61,060 nucleotides of DNA from Thraustochytrium sp. TN22 (GCA_013306675.1 JABLUY010000218.1:1-61060), one strand, 5' to 3'; shown: positions 18,103-27,704, numbered from the stretch's first letter. Translations and numbers: made by a program. The notes: generated by a model not told the origin, from the letters alone.

Positions 18103-21100
18103 ATGGCGCAGCAGCTGCAGCAGCAGCAGCAGCAGCGGCAGGCTGACCATGTGGCGCAGCTGACCGTCGGCGGCATGACGTGCGGGTCCTGCTCCACGAC
18201 CGTGACCCGCGCGGCCGAGGCGGTGGACGGCGTGCAATCGTGCGCCGTGAACCTGGTAGCGGGCACGGCCGAGCTCAAGTTTCGTGGCACGCCCGAGGTG
18301 GCAGAGGCCGTGGTGGAGGCCGTGGAGGCCGTCGGCTTTGACTGCGAGGTGCTGAGCGTGCGCGACAAGGGACCCCGGCGAGCACGCGCGGTCTTTCGAC
18401 TGGATGGCCTCACGTGCTCTTCGTGCGCCAAGGCCGTGGAGAATGCCGTGCGCAGGTTAGACGGTGTCCAGGAGGAGGGCCTCTCCGTGGCCGTGCTGCC
18501 CGAGAACCGCCTGCAGCTGACGCTCGTGGGCGACCGCACCAAGCCGGAGGACGTGGTGGCCGCCGTCGAGGCGATTGGCTTCGATGCCGAACTCACCTCC
18601 TGCACGGAGGAGACTGGCCCGCTGAGCGCCGCCGACAAGAAGGAGCAGAACGCAGTCCGCACCAGCGTCGTCCTTGTTGGCCGCCATCTCGCCGCCGCGC
18701 GGCGCTTCATAGAGGGCCTGCCCGGTGTGCAGCGCGTCGAGGTGGCGGGGAGGCCCAAGACCCGCAGCCGGCGGGCCGCGGCGGTGCAGCCGGACCTGGA
18801 GGCGCCGCTCCTGGAGGAGCAAGAGGAGGAGGAAGTTGCGGGCGACAGACAGGTTGGCGCGCTCGAGATCACCTTTGACGACCGCGTGCTGCAGCTACGA
18901 CGACTCTGCGCGGACCTGCAGCGTGCGGACGGACCGGTGGACTGCGGGTCGGTGGAGGTGACAGACCGCGCCGGGTTTGCAGCGCATCACCAGGTCTCCG
19001 AGGACCGGCGTCTGGCGGAGATGCGGCGCTGGCAGCGCGATCTCTTGTTCGCAGCTGCCTTCGCCGTCCCTCTCTTCCTCGTGTCCATGGTGCTCGGGCA
19101 CCTGCCCGGGCCGATGCGCGGGTGGCTGCGCTCGGTGGCGGTGGCCGGCGCAACCCGCGAGGAGGTCATCTGCTGGGCGCTCGCCACGCCCGTGCAGTTC
19201 GTGCCGGGCGCACGCTTCTACCGCGAGGCGTGGCACTCGCTGCGGTCCGGCGTGCTGGGCATGTCCATCCTCGTGGCGCTCGGCACGACGGCGGCCTACG
19301 GCTATAGCGTCTTTGCCGTCGTGTACAACGCGCATGCCTCGGGCCGCAAGGGCTCGCGCCTGATGCAAATGTTCGAGAGCTCGGCGCTCCTCATCACCTT
19401 CGTGCTGCTGGGCAAATTTCTCGAGGCGCGCGCCAAGGCGTCCACGTCGGCGGCCATCGATAAGCTGGCCAAGCTGACACCTGACACGGCGCGCATCGAG
19501 CGGGCCGACCAGGACGCGCGCGAGCGTCGGGAGCAGCATGATGAGGGCGAGGACCAGGCGGACGCGCAAGTGCACGAGGTGCCGCTGGCGCTCGTACAGC
19601 GCGGCGACATGCTGGTGGTGCGGCCGGGCGAGCGCATCGCGAGCGACGGCGTCGTGGAGCGCGGGGCGGCCGCCGTGGACGAATCCATGATCACAGGCGA
19701 GTCCGTGCCGGTGAACAAGGGCCCGGGGGACCAGGTCATCGGCGGCACAATTGCCGTGGACGGCGCGCTGCGCGTGCGCGTAAGCGAGACCGGCGACGGA
19801 TCGACGCTGGCCAGCATCATTAAGCTCGTGGAGTCAGCGCAGACCAGCAAGGCGCCCATCCAGGTTGTGGCGGACCGTATCGCCGCGCGTTTCGTGCCGC
19901 TCGTGCTGGCGTGCGCCGGCCTCACCTTTGCGGTGTGGATCACCGTGCTGTCCTCGGGCTGGATCGATGAGACCAAGGCATCCTGGCCGTACCACGCGGC
20001 CGGCATGAGCGACGGCACCTTTGCCATGCTCTTTGGCATCTCGGTGCTCGTCATCGCCTGCCCTTGCGCGCTGGGCTTGGCCACGCCCACGGCCGTCATG
20101 GTGGGCTCTGGCGTGGGCGCGGCTCACGGCATCCTCATCAAGGGCGGCGAGGCGCTCGAATTGGCTTCGCGCGTCGGCACGGTCGTCTTTGACAAGACCG
20201 GCACGCTCACCGAGGGTTCGCCCGCGGTGGACGAAATCGTTCTACTGTCCAGTCGCCTGTACGTGCCTGTGGAGGAGGCCCTGACCGGGGCGGCGCTCGC
20301 CGCAAGGGACTTTGGCCAGGGCGACGGCCCTGCCGAGGCACCGGAGGCGGCGCCCGCCCAGGCCGTCCGCGAGGGCGTCATGCGCAGTGTGCTCTTTTTT
20401 GCGGCCTGCGCCGAGAGCGGGAGCGCGCACCCGCTCGCCAAGGGCGTCCTGGCCAAGGCGCGCGAGCTGGGCATTGGCCCCCAGGCCGAAGGTGACATAG
20501 AAAAAGAAAAGGACGCTGCCGCCGGCAAGGACACGGGTCGCGGCCGTCAATGCATCGACCTGGTCGCTGTGGAGGACTTTTACAGCGAAGCCGGTCGCGG
20601 GGTGCGCTGCCGCGTGGGCAAGCACCAGGTTCACCTGGGCAATCGGCGCGGCCTGGAGGCCGAGGGCGTGACGGTGCGCGACGGTACGCTCAAGGCCATG
20701 GAGTACCTGGAGTCGCGTGGGCGGACCGCGGTCTGCGTTTCGGTGGATGGCCGCACCGAGGCGGTGCTTGGCCTCTTTGACCGCGCGCGCGACGAGGCCG
20801 CGCAGACCGTGAGCGCGCTGCGCGACCTTCTTGGCGTCGAGGTGTACATGCTCACCGGCGACAACGCGCGCACGGCTGCAGTGGTGGCCGCCGACATCGG
20901 CATCGAGATCGACCACGTGGTGGCCGACGTGCTGCCGGCAGATAAGGTCGACTGCGTGGCGCGTCTGCAGCGCGAGGCCCTCAAGAAGACCAAGAAGAAG
21001 CGCGGCCGCACGGCCGTCGCCATGGTGGGCGACGGCGTCAACGACTCGCCCGCGCTAGCACAGGCCGACGTCGGCATTGCCGTTGGCGCCGGCACCGATA

Positions 21101-21636
21101 TCGCAATCGAGGCGGCCGGCCTTGTGCTCGTCAACTCCACGCTCACCGACGTCCTGGTGGCCATCGACCTGGCGCGCGTCATCTATTCGCGTATCCGCTG
21201 GAATTTCTTCTGGGCCCTAGGGTACAACGCACTCGCCATCCCGCTCGCCGCCGGCGTGCTCTACCCTCTGCTGCACGTCGCGCTCCCGCCCTTTGCCGCC
21301 GCCGCCGCCATGGCGCTCTCCTCCGTCTCGGTCGTCTCCTCCTCGCTCTTGCTCAAGCGCTACCGCCCGCCTCGTTTTGCAGGCCACACGTATGGCCGTT
21401 CGTTGCGCGGCGGCACGCTTGGGCTCGAATCTGTGCGCGTCAACGGCCGCGACGTCCCCGTTCGCTGCACCAACATGTCCAGCGGCCTGCCCTGCTCCTG
21501 CCCGCCCGAGACGTGCGAGTGCCGCGACTGCGACGAGCACGTGCGCCGCTCCACGCAGCCCATCTTCATGCCGGGCTGCCCCAAGGCTTTTGGCGGCCCC
21601 TGCACCTGCGGCGACCGCTGTCGCTGCCATCACTGA
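18103..21636 (+). CDS. Cu+-transporting P1B-type ATPase with Cys-rich C-terminal tail
   Basis: 1177 aa from ATG 18103. It pumps Cu+ out of the cytosol, at the Golgi or plasma membrane, powered by ATP. Two N-terminal heavy-metal domains carry GMTCGSC (C27/C30) and GLTCSSC (C105/C108); a third ferredoxin-like repeat at about 185-215 has lost CxxC. Core motifs are all present: TGES of the actuator domain near 530, IACPCALG near 652 (CPC metal site), D697KTGT (phosphorylated Asp), SAHPLAK (HP motif) and MVGDGVNDSPAL near 976. The final helices carry GYNALAIPLAAG and MALSSVSVVSSS, the P1B-1 Cu+ signature. Unusually, the last 50 residues hold ten Cys in CSC, CEC, CDEH, CTC and RCRCHH arrangements, like a metallothionein. 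That tail is not part of the usual ATP7/CopA layout. Expression would be expected to respond to copper; no element is identified. Confidence 0.95.
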   Translation: MAQQLQQQQQQRQADHVAQLTVGGMTCGSCSTTVTRAAEAVDGVQSCAVNLVAGTAELKFRGTPEVAEAVVEAVEAVGFDCEVLSVRDKGPRRARAVFRLDGLTCSSCAKAVENAVRRLDGVQEEGLSVAVLPENRLQLTLVGDRTKPEDVVAAVEAIGFDAELTSCTEETGPLSAADKKEQNAVRTSVVLVGRHLAAARRFIEGLPGVQRVEVAGRPKTRSRRAAAVQPDLEAPLLEEQEEEEVAGDRQVGALEITFDDRVLQLRRLCADLQRADGPVDCGSVEVTDRAGFAAHHQVSEDRRLAEMRRWQRDLLFAAAFAVPLFLVSMVLGHLPGPMRGWLRSVAVAGATREEVICWALATPVQFVPGARFYREAWHSLRSGVLGMSILVALGTTAAYGYSVFAVVYNAHASGRKGSRLMQMFESSALLITFVLLGKFLEARAKASTSAAIDKLAKLTPDTARIERADQDARERREQHDEGEDQADAQVHEVPLALVQRGDMLVVRPGERIASDGVVERGAAAVDESMITGESVPVNKGPGDQVIGGTIAVDGALRVRVSETGDGSTLASIIKLVESAQTSKAPIQVVADRIAARFVPLVLACAGLTFAVWITVLSSGWIDETKASWPYHAAGMSDGTFAMLFGISVLVIACPCALGLATPTAVMVGSGVGAAHGILIKGGEALELASRVGTVVFDKTGTLTEGSPAVDEIVLLSSRLYVPVEEALTGAALAARDFGQGDGPAEAPEAAPAQAVREGVMRSVLFFAACAESGSAHPLAKGVLAKARELGIGPQAEGDIEKEKDAAAGKDTGRGRQCIDLVAVEDFYSEAGRGVRCRVGKHQVHLGNRRGLEAEGVTVRDGTLKAMEYLESRGRTAVCVSVDGRTEAVLGLFDRARDEAAQTVSALRDLLGVEVYMLTGDNARTAAVVAADIGIEIDHVVADVLPADKVDCVARLQREALKKTKKKRGRTAVAMVGDGVNDSPALAQADVGIAVGAGTDIAIEAAGLVLVNSTLTDVLVAIDLARVIYSRIRWNFFWALGYNALAIPLAAGVLYPLLHVALPPFAAAAAMALSSVSVVSSSLLLKRYRPPRFAGHTYGRSLRGGTLGLESVRVNGRDVPVRCTNMSSGLPCSCPPETCECRDCDEHVRRSTQPIFMPGCPKAFGGPCTCGDRCRCHH

Positions 21637-22235
21637 TGCTTTTCTACTTTCAACATAGCAAAAGTCAACTCGAACAAGCTCTGGTAACTCATCTGATTCC
21701 GCGAATGGGAGACGATGTCTCACATGTCATCGAAACAGGCAGACGGCCGACCGACCATACCACCTGCTGGCGCCGACCACGACTGGCGCTCAGCCTGCGG
21801 CTCGCACGCTCTCGCGCGGCGCCCACGCCCCGACCGCCCGAGCGCGGCCGCCTCGGCGGCGGACCCGGCCGACTCGTACGCGGCGCGGGCGGGCGAATCC
21901 GGCGCGGCGCGGCGCCGAAGTCGTGCACCGCGCGCGCGCGCCTCCGAGTCGGCGCTCCAGTCCACGCTCTCCAGGCGCGAGCGAGCGAGCGAGCGAGGGA
22001 GCGGCGCGCGCGCGCGGCGGCGGCGGCGGCGGCGGCGGCGGGCGCGGGCGGCGGAGCGCGAGCGCCCCGGTCGCGGCGGCGCGGCGCGGCGCGCAGCGGC
22101 GCGGCGCTCTGGAGCGCTCTGCAGCGCAGCGCGAGGGGTGCTCGGGGCGGCACGCGCGGCAGACGTGCGCGCGGGGGAAGCGCGGCGGAGGCGCGCGCGC
22201 GCGGCGGCGGGAGCGCGGAGAGCGCGGCAGGGACG

Positions 22236-23261
22236 ATGGAGGAGCTCCCGGAGCGGTTCGGCATTGAGGCCATGAGCCCGTACCTGTCGCAGCCCATCAC
22301 GACCAAGGAGACGACGGTGGGCAAGGGCAAGATCAACGGCGAGGAGGTGCGCTGGGGGCTCTCGTCGATGCAGGGCTGGCGCGTGACGATGGAGGACGCG
22401 CACGCGCATCACCTGCCGACGCGCACGAGCTCGGACCTCGGGTTCTTTGGCGTGTTTGACGGCCACGGCGGTGACCTGGCCGCAATTTACGCGGCGGCGA
22501 ATGTCCTGCACTACATCGAGTCGTCCGGCGCGTGGCAGGACTTCCTGGAGTCCGGCAGCACCGATCCGGAGGAGCAGGCTACGGCGCTGGCCAAGGCCAT
22601 GATCGAGGGCTTCATCGATTGCGACGAGTCCATGAAGGATCTCAGCGACGTCAAGATGGGCCGCGACTACTCGGGCAGCACCGGCGTCTGCGTCTTCGTC
22701 ACGCCCACGCACTGGATCTTCGCCAACACGGGCGACTCGCGCTCCGTCCTGTTCTCCAATGGCAAGCCCAAGTTCAGCACCAAGGACCAGAAGCCCAACG
22801 ACCCGGAGGAGACCGCGCGCGTTGTGGACGCTGGTGGCAGCATCATCGACAACCGCGTCAACGGTGACCTGGCGTCGGCGCGCTCCTTTGGCGACTTCCG
22901 CTATAAGATTGACGAGTCGCTCCCGCCCGCCAAGCAGCAGATCACCGTCGTTCCCGTCACCTCTATCGTGCCGCGCTCCGACGAGGACAACTTCGTCGTG
23001 CTGGCCTGCGACGGCATCTGGGACGTCATGAGCAACTTTGAGTGCACTAACCTTTGCCTGGCTGCCATGCAGCTCGGGTGCGGCATCGGCTCCGCCTGCG
23101 AGAAGATTCTTGAGGAGTGCCTCATGAAGTCCAGCGGCGACAACATGAGCGTCATGCTCCTCTGCCCGCCCGGCGCGCCCAAGGAGATCGGCAAGGCCAA
23201 GCCCGGCCGCGAGCCCGCACTCGAGACCATTCGCGAGGCCATGATTACTGCGGTTATCTGA
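22236..23261 (+). CDS. PP2C-family Ser/Thr protein phosphatase (PPM)
   Basis: 341 aa from ATG 22236 (MEELPERFGIEAMSPYL); the second Met of that segment would give the more usual PP2C N-terminus, a short M-x-PYLSxP leader. Dephosphorylates phosphoserine/threonine using two Mn/Mg ions. Metal ligands and family motifs are present: GWRVTMEDAH (Arg/Glu/Asp), FGVFDGHGGD, the Thr-Gly segment SGSTGVCVFV, ANTGDSRSVL, ARSFGDFRYK, LACDGIWDVMSN and SSGDNMSVMLL. Length matches soluble single-domain PP2Cs. It is preceded by a CGG/GGCGC-rich leader; the long frame open upstream to 21513 is compositional. The substrate is unknown. Confidence 0.92.
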   Translation: MEELPERFGIEAMSPYLSQPITTKETTVGKGKINGEEVRWGLSSMQGWRVTMEDAHAHHLPTRTSSDLGFFGVFDGHGGDLAAIYAAANVLHYIESSGAWQDFLESGSTDPEEQATALAKAMIEGFIDCDESMKDLSDVKMGRDYSGSTGVCVFVTPTHWIFANTGDSRSVLFSNGKPKFSTKDQKPNDPEETARVVDAGGSIIDNRVNGDLASARSFGDFRYKIDESLPPAKQQITVVPVTSIVPRSDEDNFVVLACDGIWDVMSNFECTNLCLAAMQLGCGIGSACEKILEECLMKSSGDNMSVMLLCPPGAPKEIGKAKPGREPALETIREAMITAVI

Positions 23262-23754
23262 GCTTTCGCATACCACCACAAGCCCCGTGCGCACGCCTAT
23301 GCTCGCCGTGCTCTTGTTCTGTTTATCATCTTGGGCGGTGTCGAACGAAGAAGGAAGTTTTTTTTTTGTGTGACTGTCATGCTGATCACACACAAACAAA
23401 AGAGGAAGATTACAGATCATCCAGTCAGACCGTCAGTCAGTGCCAGTGCCAGACGGACACACAGAGAGAGGAAGAATGCGAGAGCAAATGTGACGAAGAA
23501 AAGAGAAAACGAGCACAGAGTGAGAGATGCGAGCGATCGGCGCACACGAAGGTTGAGATACCATCGACGCGATCTCGATCGCAGTGACCTCAGCGACCTC
23601 CGCAGCTTTTTGCGCTCTCGATCTTATAGCGCTCTCGATCTCTTAGCGCAACGCTCTCGATCTCTTGGCGCCCCCGCTTTGCTTTCGCTTTCAACAATGC
23701 TCGTAGTTGCTCTCGATGCTCCCATTTGCTCGCTCTCAACGTTCAGCGTCAGCC
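23262..23754. other. Convergent intergenic between PP2C and EAPP
   Basis: The 3' flanks of two converging genes. It contains an oligo-T run (about 23356), CAGACGGACACACAG-like short repeats and a CTCTCGATCT direct-repeat block (23611-23672). No gene is seen. Confidence 0.4.
23611..23672. repeat. CTCTCGATCT direct repeats
   Basis: Three imperfect copies of GCGCTCTCGATCTCTTAG-like units in tandem, with related GATCTCGATCG just upstream at about 23570. They lie in the 3' intergenic space of two converging genes. Function unknown. Confidence 0.6.
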
Positions 23755-24630
23755 TCACGACTCGTCGTCAATCGCTGAAGGCAAAACCGACTTGAACAAA
23801 TACGTGCCGTCTTCGAGCCGAACGCCGAGTGCAGAAGAGCACTGCTCGCACTCCACCGTGTGTTCACTGGCCTCGTTGATCTCCCGCTCACGGCAGTGAA
23901 AGGCCTGCTCCGCAGTGTACCAGCCCGAGCGGCCAGGGCGCACTCTGGTGTCGTAGGCGACGGTGGAAAAGCATCCAGGACAGCTCAGGAGCGCATCGGA
24001 GCGGCCTGGCGTCGCCTTGGATCGGAACTTCTTGCGCACGTAGAGGCGGTCGCGGTCGTCCAGATCGCCGTCGAGGAGGTCGTCTTCATCGCTGCGGATT
24101 CCGGCCGCAAAGCCGTCTTCTTCATCGTCATCATCGCCGTCTGCGCCGCCGTGCCGACCACCGCTCTTGGCGTCCCTCGAAGCTCCCTTGGCGTCCCTCG
24201 AAGCTCCCTTGGCGTCCCTCGAAGCTCCCTTGACGTCAACGTCCGGCATGTCGGCGTCGGCGTTGGCGTCGTCGGCCGAGAGCTTGTCCTGCGGCGTGGC
24301 CAAGGGCTTGTCGTGCGGCTTCCACCCTGCCGTGCCAGTCTTCATGCGGCCCATGAGGAAGGCAATGTCCTCCTCATGCGAGGTGGCCCTGTCCTCGAGG
24401 CTTGCCACGAGGCCGGCGCGCTTGGCGGCCCCAGCGTCGCGGTCGTTGGTGGCGGCCGCGGCGGCGGCGTTCTGCGGCGGCGGCGCTTGCGCGCTGAGAC
24501 CTTCTTGCGCGCTGAGAGCGGCGGCGAGCTCGCCGACGATGGCCTGGCTCGCGTCCTCGCCCTCGCTGCTGTAGTCGCTGGCGCTGTCCTCGAGCTGCAG
24601 CTGCTCCAGCGTGTAGTAGTCCTCGGCCAT
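23755..24630 (-). CDS. E2F-associated phosphoprotein (EAPP) family
   Basis: 291 aa from ATG 24630 (MAEDYYTLEQLQLEDS). The C-terminal domain is the EAPP signature: LLSCPGCFSTVAYDTR, then Cys pairs in FHCRERE and VECEQCSSALGV, then EDGTYLFKSVLPS. The paired Cys probably bind zinc. In animals EAPP binds E2F factors and influences cell-cycle transcription; its basic role in protists is unknown. The middle is acidic (DGDDDDEEDGF) and contains three exact KGASRDA heptads encoded by 21-nt repeats at about 24170-24232, a recent slippage expansion. It is divergent from the poly-Asp gene, with only 204 bp between the two ATGs. Confidence 0.85.
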   Translation of the reverse strand: MAEDYYTLEQLQLEDSASDYSSEGEDASQAIVGELAAALSAQEGLSAQAPPPQNAAAAAATNDRDAGAAKRAGLVASLEDRATSHEEDIAFLMGRMKTGTAGWKPHDKPLATPQDKLSADDANADADMPDVDVKGASRDAKGASRDAKGASRDAKSGGRHGGADGDDDDEEDGFAAGIRSDEDDLLDGDLDDRDRLYVRKKFRSKATPGRSDALLSCPGCFSTVAYDTRVRPGRSGWYTAEQAFHCREREINEASEHTVECEQCSSALGVRLEDGTYLFKSVLPSAIDDES

Positions 24631-24834
24631 GGCGGCGACGGCCTCGGCGGCCTCGTTGCCAAACCGGGTCTGCTCTGCGGCGGCGCAGCGCGGGCCGCGG
24701 GCGAGGGCGGCGGCGGCGGCGCCCGCGCGGTGGTTCGCAGCGCGCGGCGAGCTGTCCTGCGCGCTCTCCCGTGCGCGCTGGCGCAGCGACAGCCGAGCGG
24801 CGGGCCGTAGCTAGCGAGCGAGCGAGCGAACGGC
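24631..24834. promoter_or_regulatory. Bidirectional promoter region
   Basis: 204 bp between the divergent ATGs of the EAPP gene (minus) and the poly-Asp gene (plus). It must hold both promoters and 5' leaders. It is GC-rich and contains GCGGCGGCGGC and a GCGAGCGAGCGAGCGAA run just before the plus-strand ATG. No TATA box is seen. Confidence 0.5.
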
Positions 24835-24996
24835 ATGTCGGACGAGGCCGTCGCCATGGAGGTGGACGCCGCCGAGGGCGGCGCGGCGCGAGCGGAGACG
24901 GCGGCCACGGCCGCGAGCGGTAGCGCAGAGGCCGCGGCCAAGCCCGAGGCCGCCCCGGCGGCTCCGAGCGCGGCCGCCGCCGAGGACGCTGGGATG

Positions 24997-25034
<38 letters not shown>

Positions 25035-25659
25035 CGATGACGACGACGACGACGATGACGATGACGATGAGGAGAGTGACGCCAGGACCGGGACCAAGAG
25101 CAGCATCGCGGACCGGAGGCGGCGCGCCGCGGCCTTGGACGAACTGGACGAGGAGGACGAGGACGAGATGAACAACCAGGACAACGACCTCGTGGAGGAG
25201 GATGAGGACGACGAGGACGACGAGGACGAGGCGGCCAAGCGCAACGGTGCCCTGAAGCGCGACAAGCCCGGCGCCGCTGCCGGCGGCGCGGGCCCGACTG
25301 CGGCCTCGGGCGGCGCTGCGTCGGGCGCAGCGGCCGCCAAGTCGCCCACTGCCGCTGGAAAGACGAAAACGGAGGCCGACGCAGCGGCGTCTGGCGCGGA
25401 CGCGGGCGGCCCGACGGAGGGCGCGGCCGAGGAAAATGGCCCCGGGGAGGGCGAGACCGCGGCCGGTGCCGACGAAGACGACAAGGCTGGCGAGGATGAG
25501 CAGAAGGTGCCGGTCCTGTACCACGTCAAGCACGGCCGCAAGCGGCGGCGCAAGACCAAGGTCAAGCCGCCCATGCCGGCGGAGATGCACGGCGAGACCA
25601 TCACCATTGCGAGCAGGCAGGACCTGCTCAAGTTCATTGCGCTGGCCGGGCGCTCCTAA
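24835..25659 (+). CDS. Acidic protein with poly-Asp tract and conserved basic C-terminus
   Basis: 274 aa from ATG 24835 (MSDEAVAMEVDAAEGG). An Ala/Glu-rich N-terminus is followed by an uninterrupted run of about 24 Asp (GAC/GAT, about residues 55-78), more acidic blocks and an Ala/Gly linker. The last 50 residues switch to a basic, probably conserved segment, YHVKHGRKRRRKTKVKPP then ETITIASRQDLLKFIAL. The acid-then-basic pattern is typical of nuclear/nucleolar or chromatin-associated proteins. I do not recognise the family. The mixed GAC/GAT codons argue that the tract is selected at protein level and is not a pure repeat expansion. Confidence 0.65.
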
Positions 25660-26463
25660 CGATCAAGGGGCTGCCTGGCGACGCGATGCGCGGCGGCCGT
25701 CACCGAGGGCAACCTTGGCTCACTACTGGTAGCTAGACGCTAGGCCTAGTTGGCGCTAACCTACATGCACATTCTGCACGACCAATGTTGACGACACACG
25801 CGCTCGCGTCAGGCTTTCGCTGTCTCTCTCTCTCTCTCTCTCCTCAGCTTCCCCCAGCAGTGGAGCTCGGTTGTCGAGCTCGCTTGCTCCAACCCGCATA
25901 ACGCACGGCCGCCGGGGATCCAGCCGGGTCTATCGAGATGGAGCAACTTACATCGACGAAGGCCTGCTGACTTTGAGCTGGCGAGGACCCGCGGGCAGGG
26001 TGGGAATTGCGCGGAATTGCTTGTGCTTGCTCGTACTGGCTCGAACCCGAACTTGGCTCGGCTCGGTCACGAGCTGCACGCGGTGAGCCCCGCCGGAATC
26101 AAGAGCATGCACTGCCCCTGGCAGGCGCTGGCAGTGGAGTTGGTGTACAGCCAGCTGACCACCTGGCCGAGCTGGACTACCTGCCGTGGACTGGAGTCGA
26201 TGCGCGTGGATGTGAGGCAGACAATCTGGGGCAAGTTCGCTGGTCCACGGAGCGAAGAACAGCAGGGCGAGTAGTGAGTACCCGTCGTGCGGTATCGCCG
26301 GGTACCCTACCCAGGTTTTGCCTGCGCTTGCCTGTGAGTCGGAAAGACAACGGCGAAAAATGGCTCTCGTGCACGAAATCGCGAGTTGGCGAAGTTGGCG
26401 AAGAAGATCAAGAACGAGGAGCAGGAGCGCAGACCGCGTAGGCAGATCTGGATCAAGGTCGAG
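25660..26463. other. Intergenic 0.8 kb with CT run
   Basis: No gene is identified. It includes a (TC)10 run at 25823-25842 and then mixed sequence up to the spliced gene. The frame immediately upstream of the next ATG (about 26340-26463) is open and Lys/Arg-rich (RELAKLAKKIKNEEQERR) but has no ATG, so it may be 5' UTR or a missed exon. Confidence 0.4.
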
Positions 26464-26735
26464 ATGCCGGCGGCGGCGGAGACAAAGGAGGCCGACTGCT
26501 TCGGGTGCGTAGCGCGGAGCGGCGGCCAGGCGGCGGCGGCAGGCACGGACGACTGACGGGGCGCGGCGACCACGACAGGTGCCGGGTGACGGGGACCGGG
26601 ACGCTGCTGGCCGTGGCGCTGTACCTGGCGAACGAGCGGTCGCGCGTGGCGGCGAGCAGGCCGGGCCACCGCGCGTTCCTGGGCGTGCTGAGCGCGGCTT
26701 TTGCTGGCGGCGCGGCCGTGCGATGGAACACGTGA
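26464..26735 (+). CDS. DMAC1/TMEM261-like (DUF4536) small membrane protein, one intron
   Basis: Two exons: 26464-26504 and 26579-26735, giving 65 aa. The 74-nt intron starts GTGCGT, has a branch-like CTGAC and ends ACAG; splicing restores GACTGCTTCGGGTGCCGG. The protein begins MPAAAETKEADCFGCRVTG. The D-C-(F/L)-x-C-(R/K)-x-(V/T)-G-T-G pattern followed by a hydrophobic helix (GTLLAVALYLANE) and a second one (AFLGVLSAAFAGGAAV) is the DUF4536 layout of DMAC1, an assembly factor for the distal membrane arm of respiratory complex I in the inner mitochondrial membrane. Neither exon alone would be found by ORF length. Its stop overlaps the start of the SAYSvFN gene by 13 nt in another frame. The family call rests on motif and topology. 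Confidence 0.65.
26505..26578 (+). other. Spliceosomal intron, 74 nt
   Basis: GTGCGT donor, GACTGAC branch-like element and CACGACAG acceptor. Removing it joins a conserved Cys-x-x-Cys motif in frame. A TGA within the intron would otherwise end the first frame. Confidence 0.65.
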
Positions 26736-27265
26736 GGCGGCAGTGGCGCGGTCTGGGCCGCGTCCCGCGGCTCGCGGTGGGCGCGCTGGCGTGGTGGCTC
26801 GGACTGCGGCTGGCGCACGTGTACGGAAGCGACTTCGGTGCGGAGTACCTGTATGTGCTGGCCACTGTGGTGGTGGGCATGTACCTGAACTTTGAGCCTC
26901 GGCGCGAGGGAGAGCTGAGCGCGTACTCTCTCTTCAATGCGAATCTGGAGCGCATCGCTGGTACGCTGACGGCGGATGAGATTGACCACCAGATGCGGTC
27001 GGGCCAGATGGCCTCGGGCGGCAGCGGCGCGTCCGTGGTCGTGTCGGAGGTACGAAGACCGCTGGGGCCCGGTCGTCGGCTCGGGAGCGCTTCGGACGGG
27101 GTATCGGCCACGAGTGAGGCGAGCGCCGGCACCGAGGCAGACGAGACGGAGGCGGCGCGCGAGGCGGCACGGCGGAAGCGACAGGCCGCGGCAGCAGATG
27201 CGGCGCTGCGACGACGTCAGCAACAGCAACAGCAAGATGAGCAGGATCAAACGCAGGCGCAGTAG
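26723..27265 (+). CDS. SAYSvFN domain-containing protein (SAYSD1-like)
   Basis: 180 aa from ATG 26723 (MEHVRRQWRGLGRVPR). It has a hydrophobic segment (LAVGALAWWLGLRLAHV) and a second (YLYVLATVVVGMYL), followed directly by the family signature GELSAYSLFNANLERIAGTL. SAYSD1 is an ER membrane protein that senses UFM1-modified, stalled ribosomes at the translocon and helps clear the trapped nascent chain. The C-terminus is a basic/Gln-rich disordered tail (RRRQQQQQQDEQDQ). The next ATG is inside the domain, so translation must start here or upstream. The start lies inside the last codons of the preceding spliced gene. Either the mRNA is dicistronic, or this gene has its own upstream transcription start. 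Confidence 0.8.
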   Translation: MEHVRRQWRGLGRVPRLAVGALAWWLGLRLAHVYGSDFGAEYLYVLATVVVGMYLNFEPRREGELSAYSLFNANLERIAGTLTADEIDHQMRSGQMASGGSGASVVVSEVRRPLGPGRRLGSASDGVSATSEASAGTEADETEAAREAARRKRQAAAADAALRRRQQQQQQDEQDQTQAQ

Positions 27266-27704
27266 GAATGCACGCAGGAGGCACGCGAGACGAAGTTGGC
27301 AAGCGAGGCGCCATGGGCAAGCAAGGCGCCGTGGGCAAACGAGGGGAGAGACGAAAGGTGTGGGGTGACATGTCACCACTGCGAGCTTTCGTCTTCCGTA
27401 AAGAAGACCGGAGTCATCAATGAATGCATGGGCCAGCATGGCTTGATCAACGGCCACAGACGGCCCGACCTTGCAAAGATTGGTGTACTGCACAAGAAGA
27501 CAATGACGATGGGTTTGTCTCATGTCATGGTTGAAGTGAAAGAAGAAAAGGTACCAGCATTGTTGTTGTGGTGGTGATACTATTGATACAGGAAAGGGAA
27601 GGAAAGAGTGGGGGCGGCGTCGGTCGCCGCGAGAGGTGTTTGTGTGTCCTGACGCGGGCTGGCGCGGCCATGGTGGTCATGTTCAGAGAAGGCCCAGGCG
27701 GGGT
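27266..27704. other. Convergent intergenic
   Basis: The 3' flanks of the SAYSvFN gene and the minus-strand nuclear orphan. A 93-aa + ORF (27296-27577) with CGVTCHHCELSS exists but lacks supporting features. A repeat of GGCAAGCGAGGCGCC / GGCAAGCAAGGCGCC lies at about 27298-27330. Confidence 0.35.
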
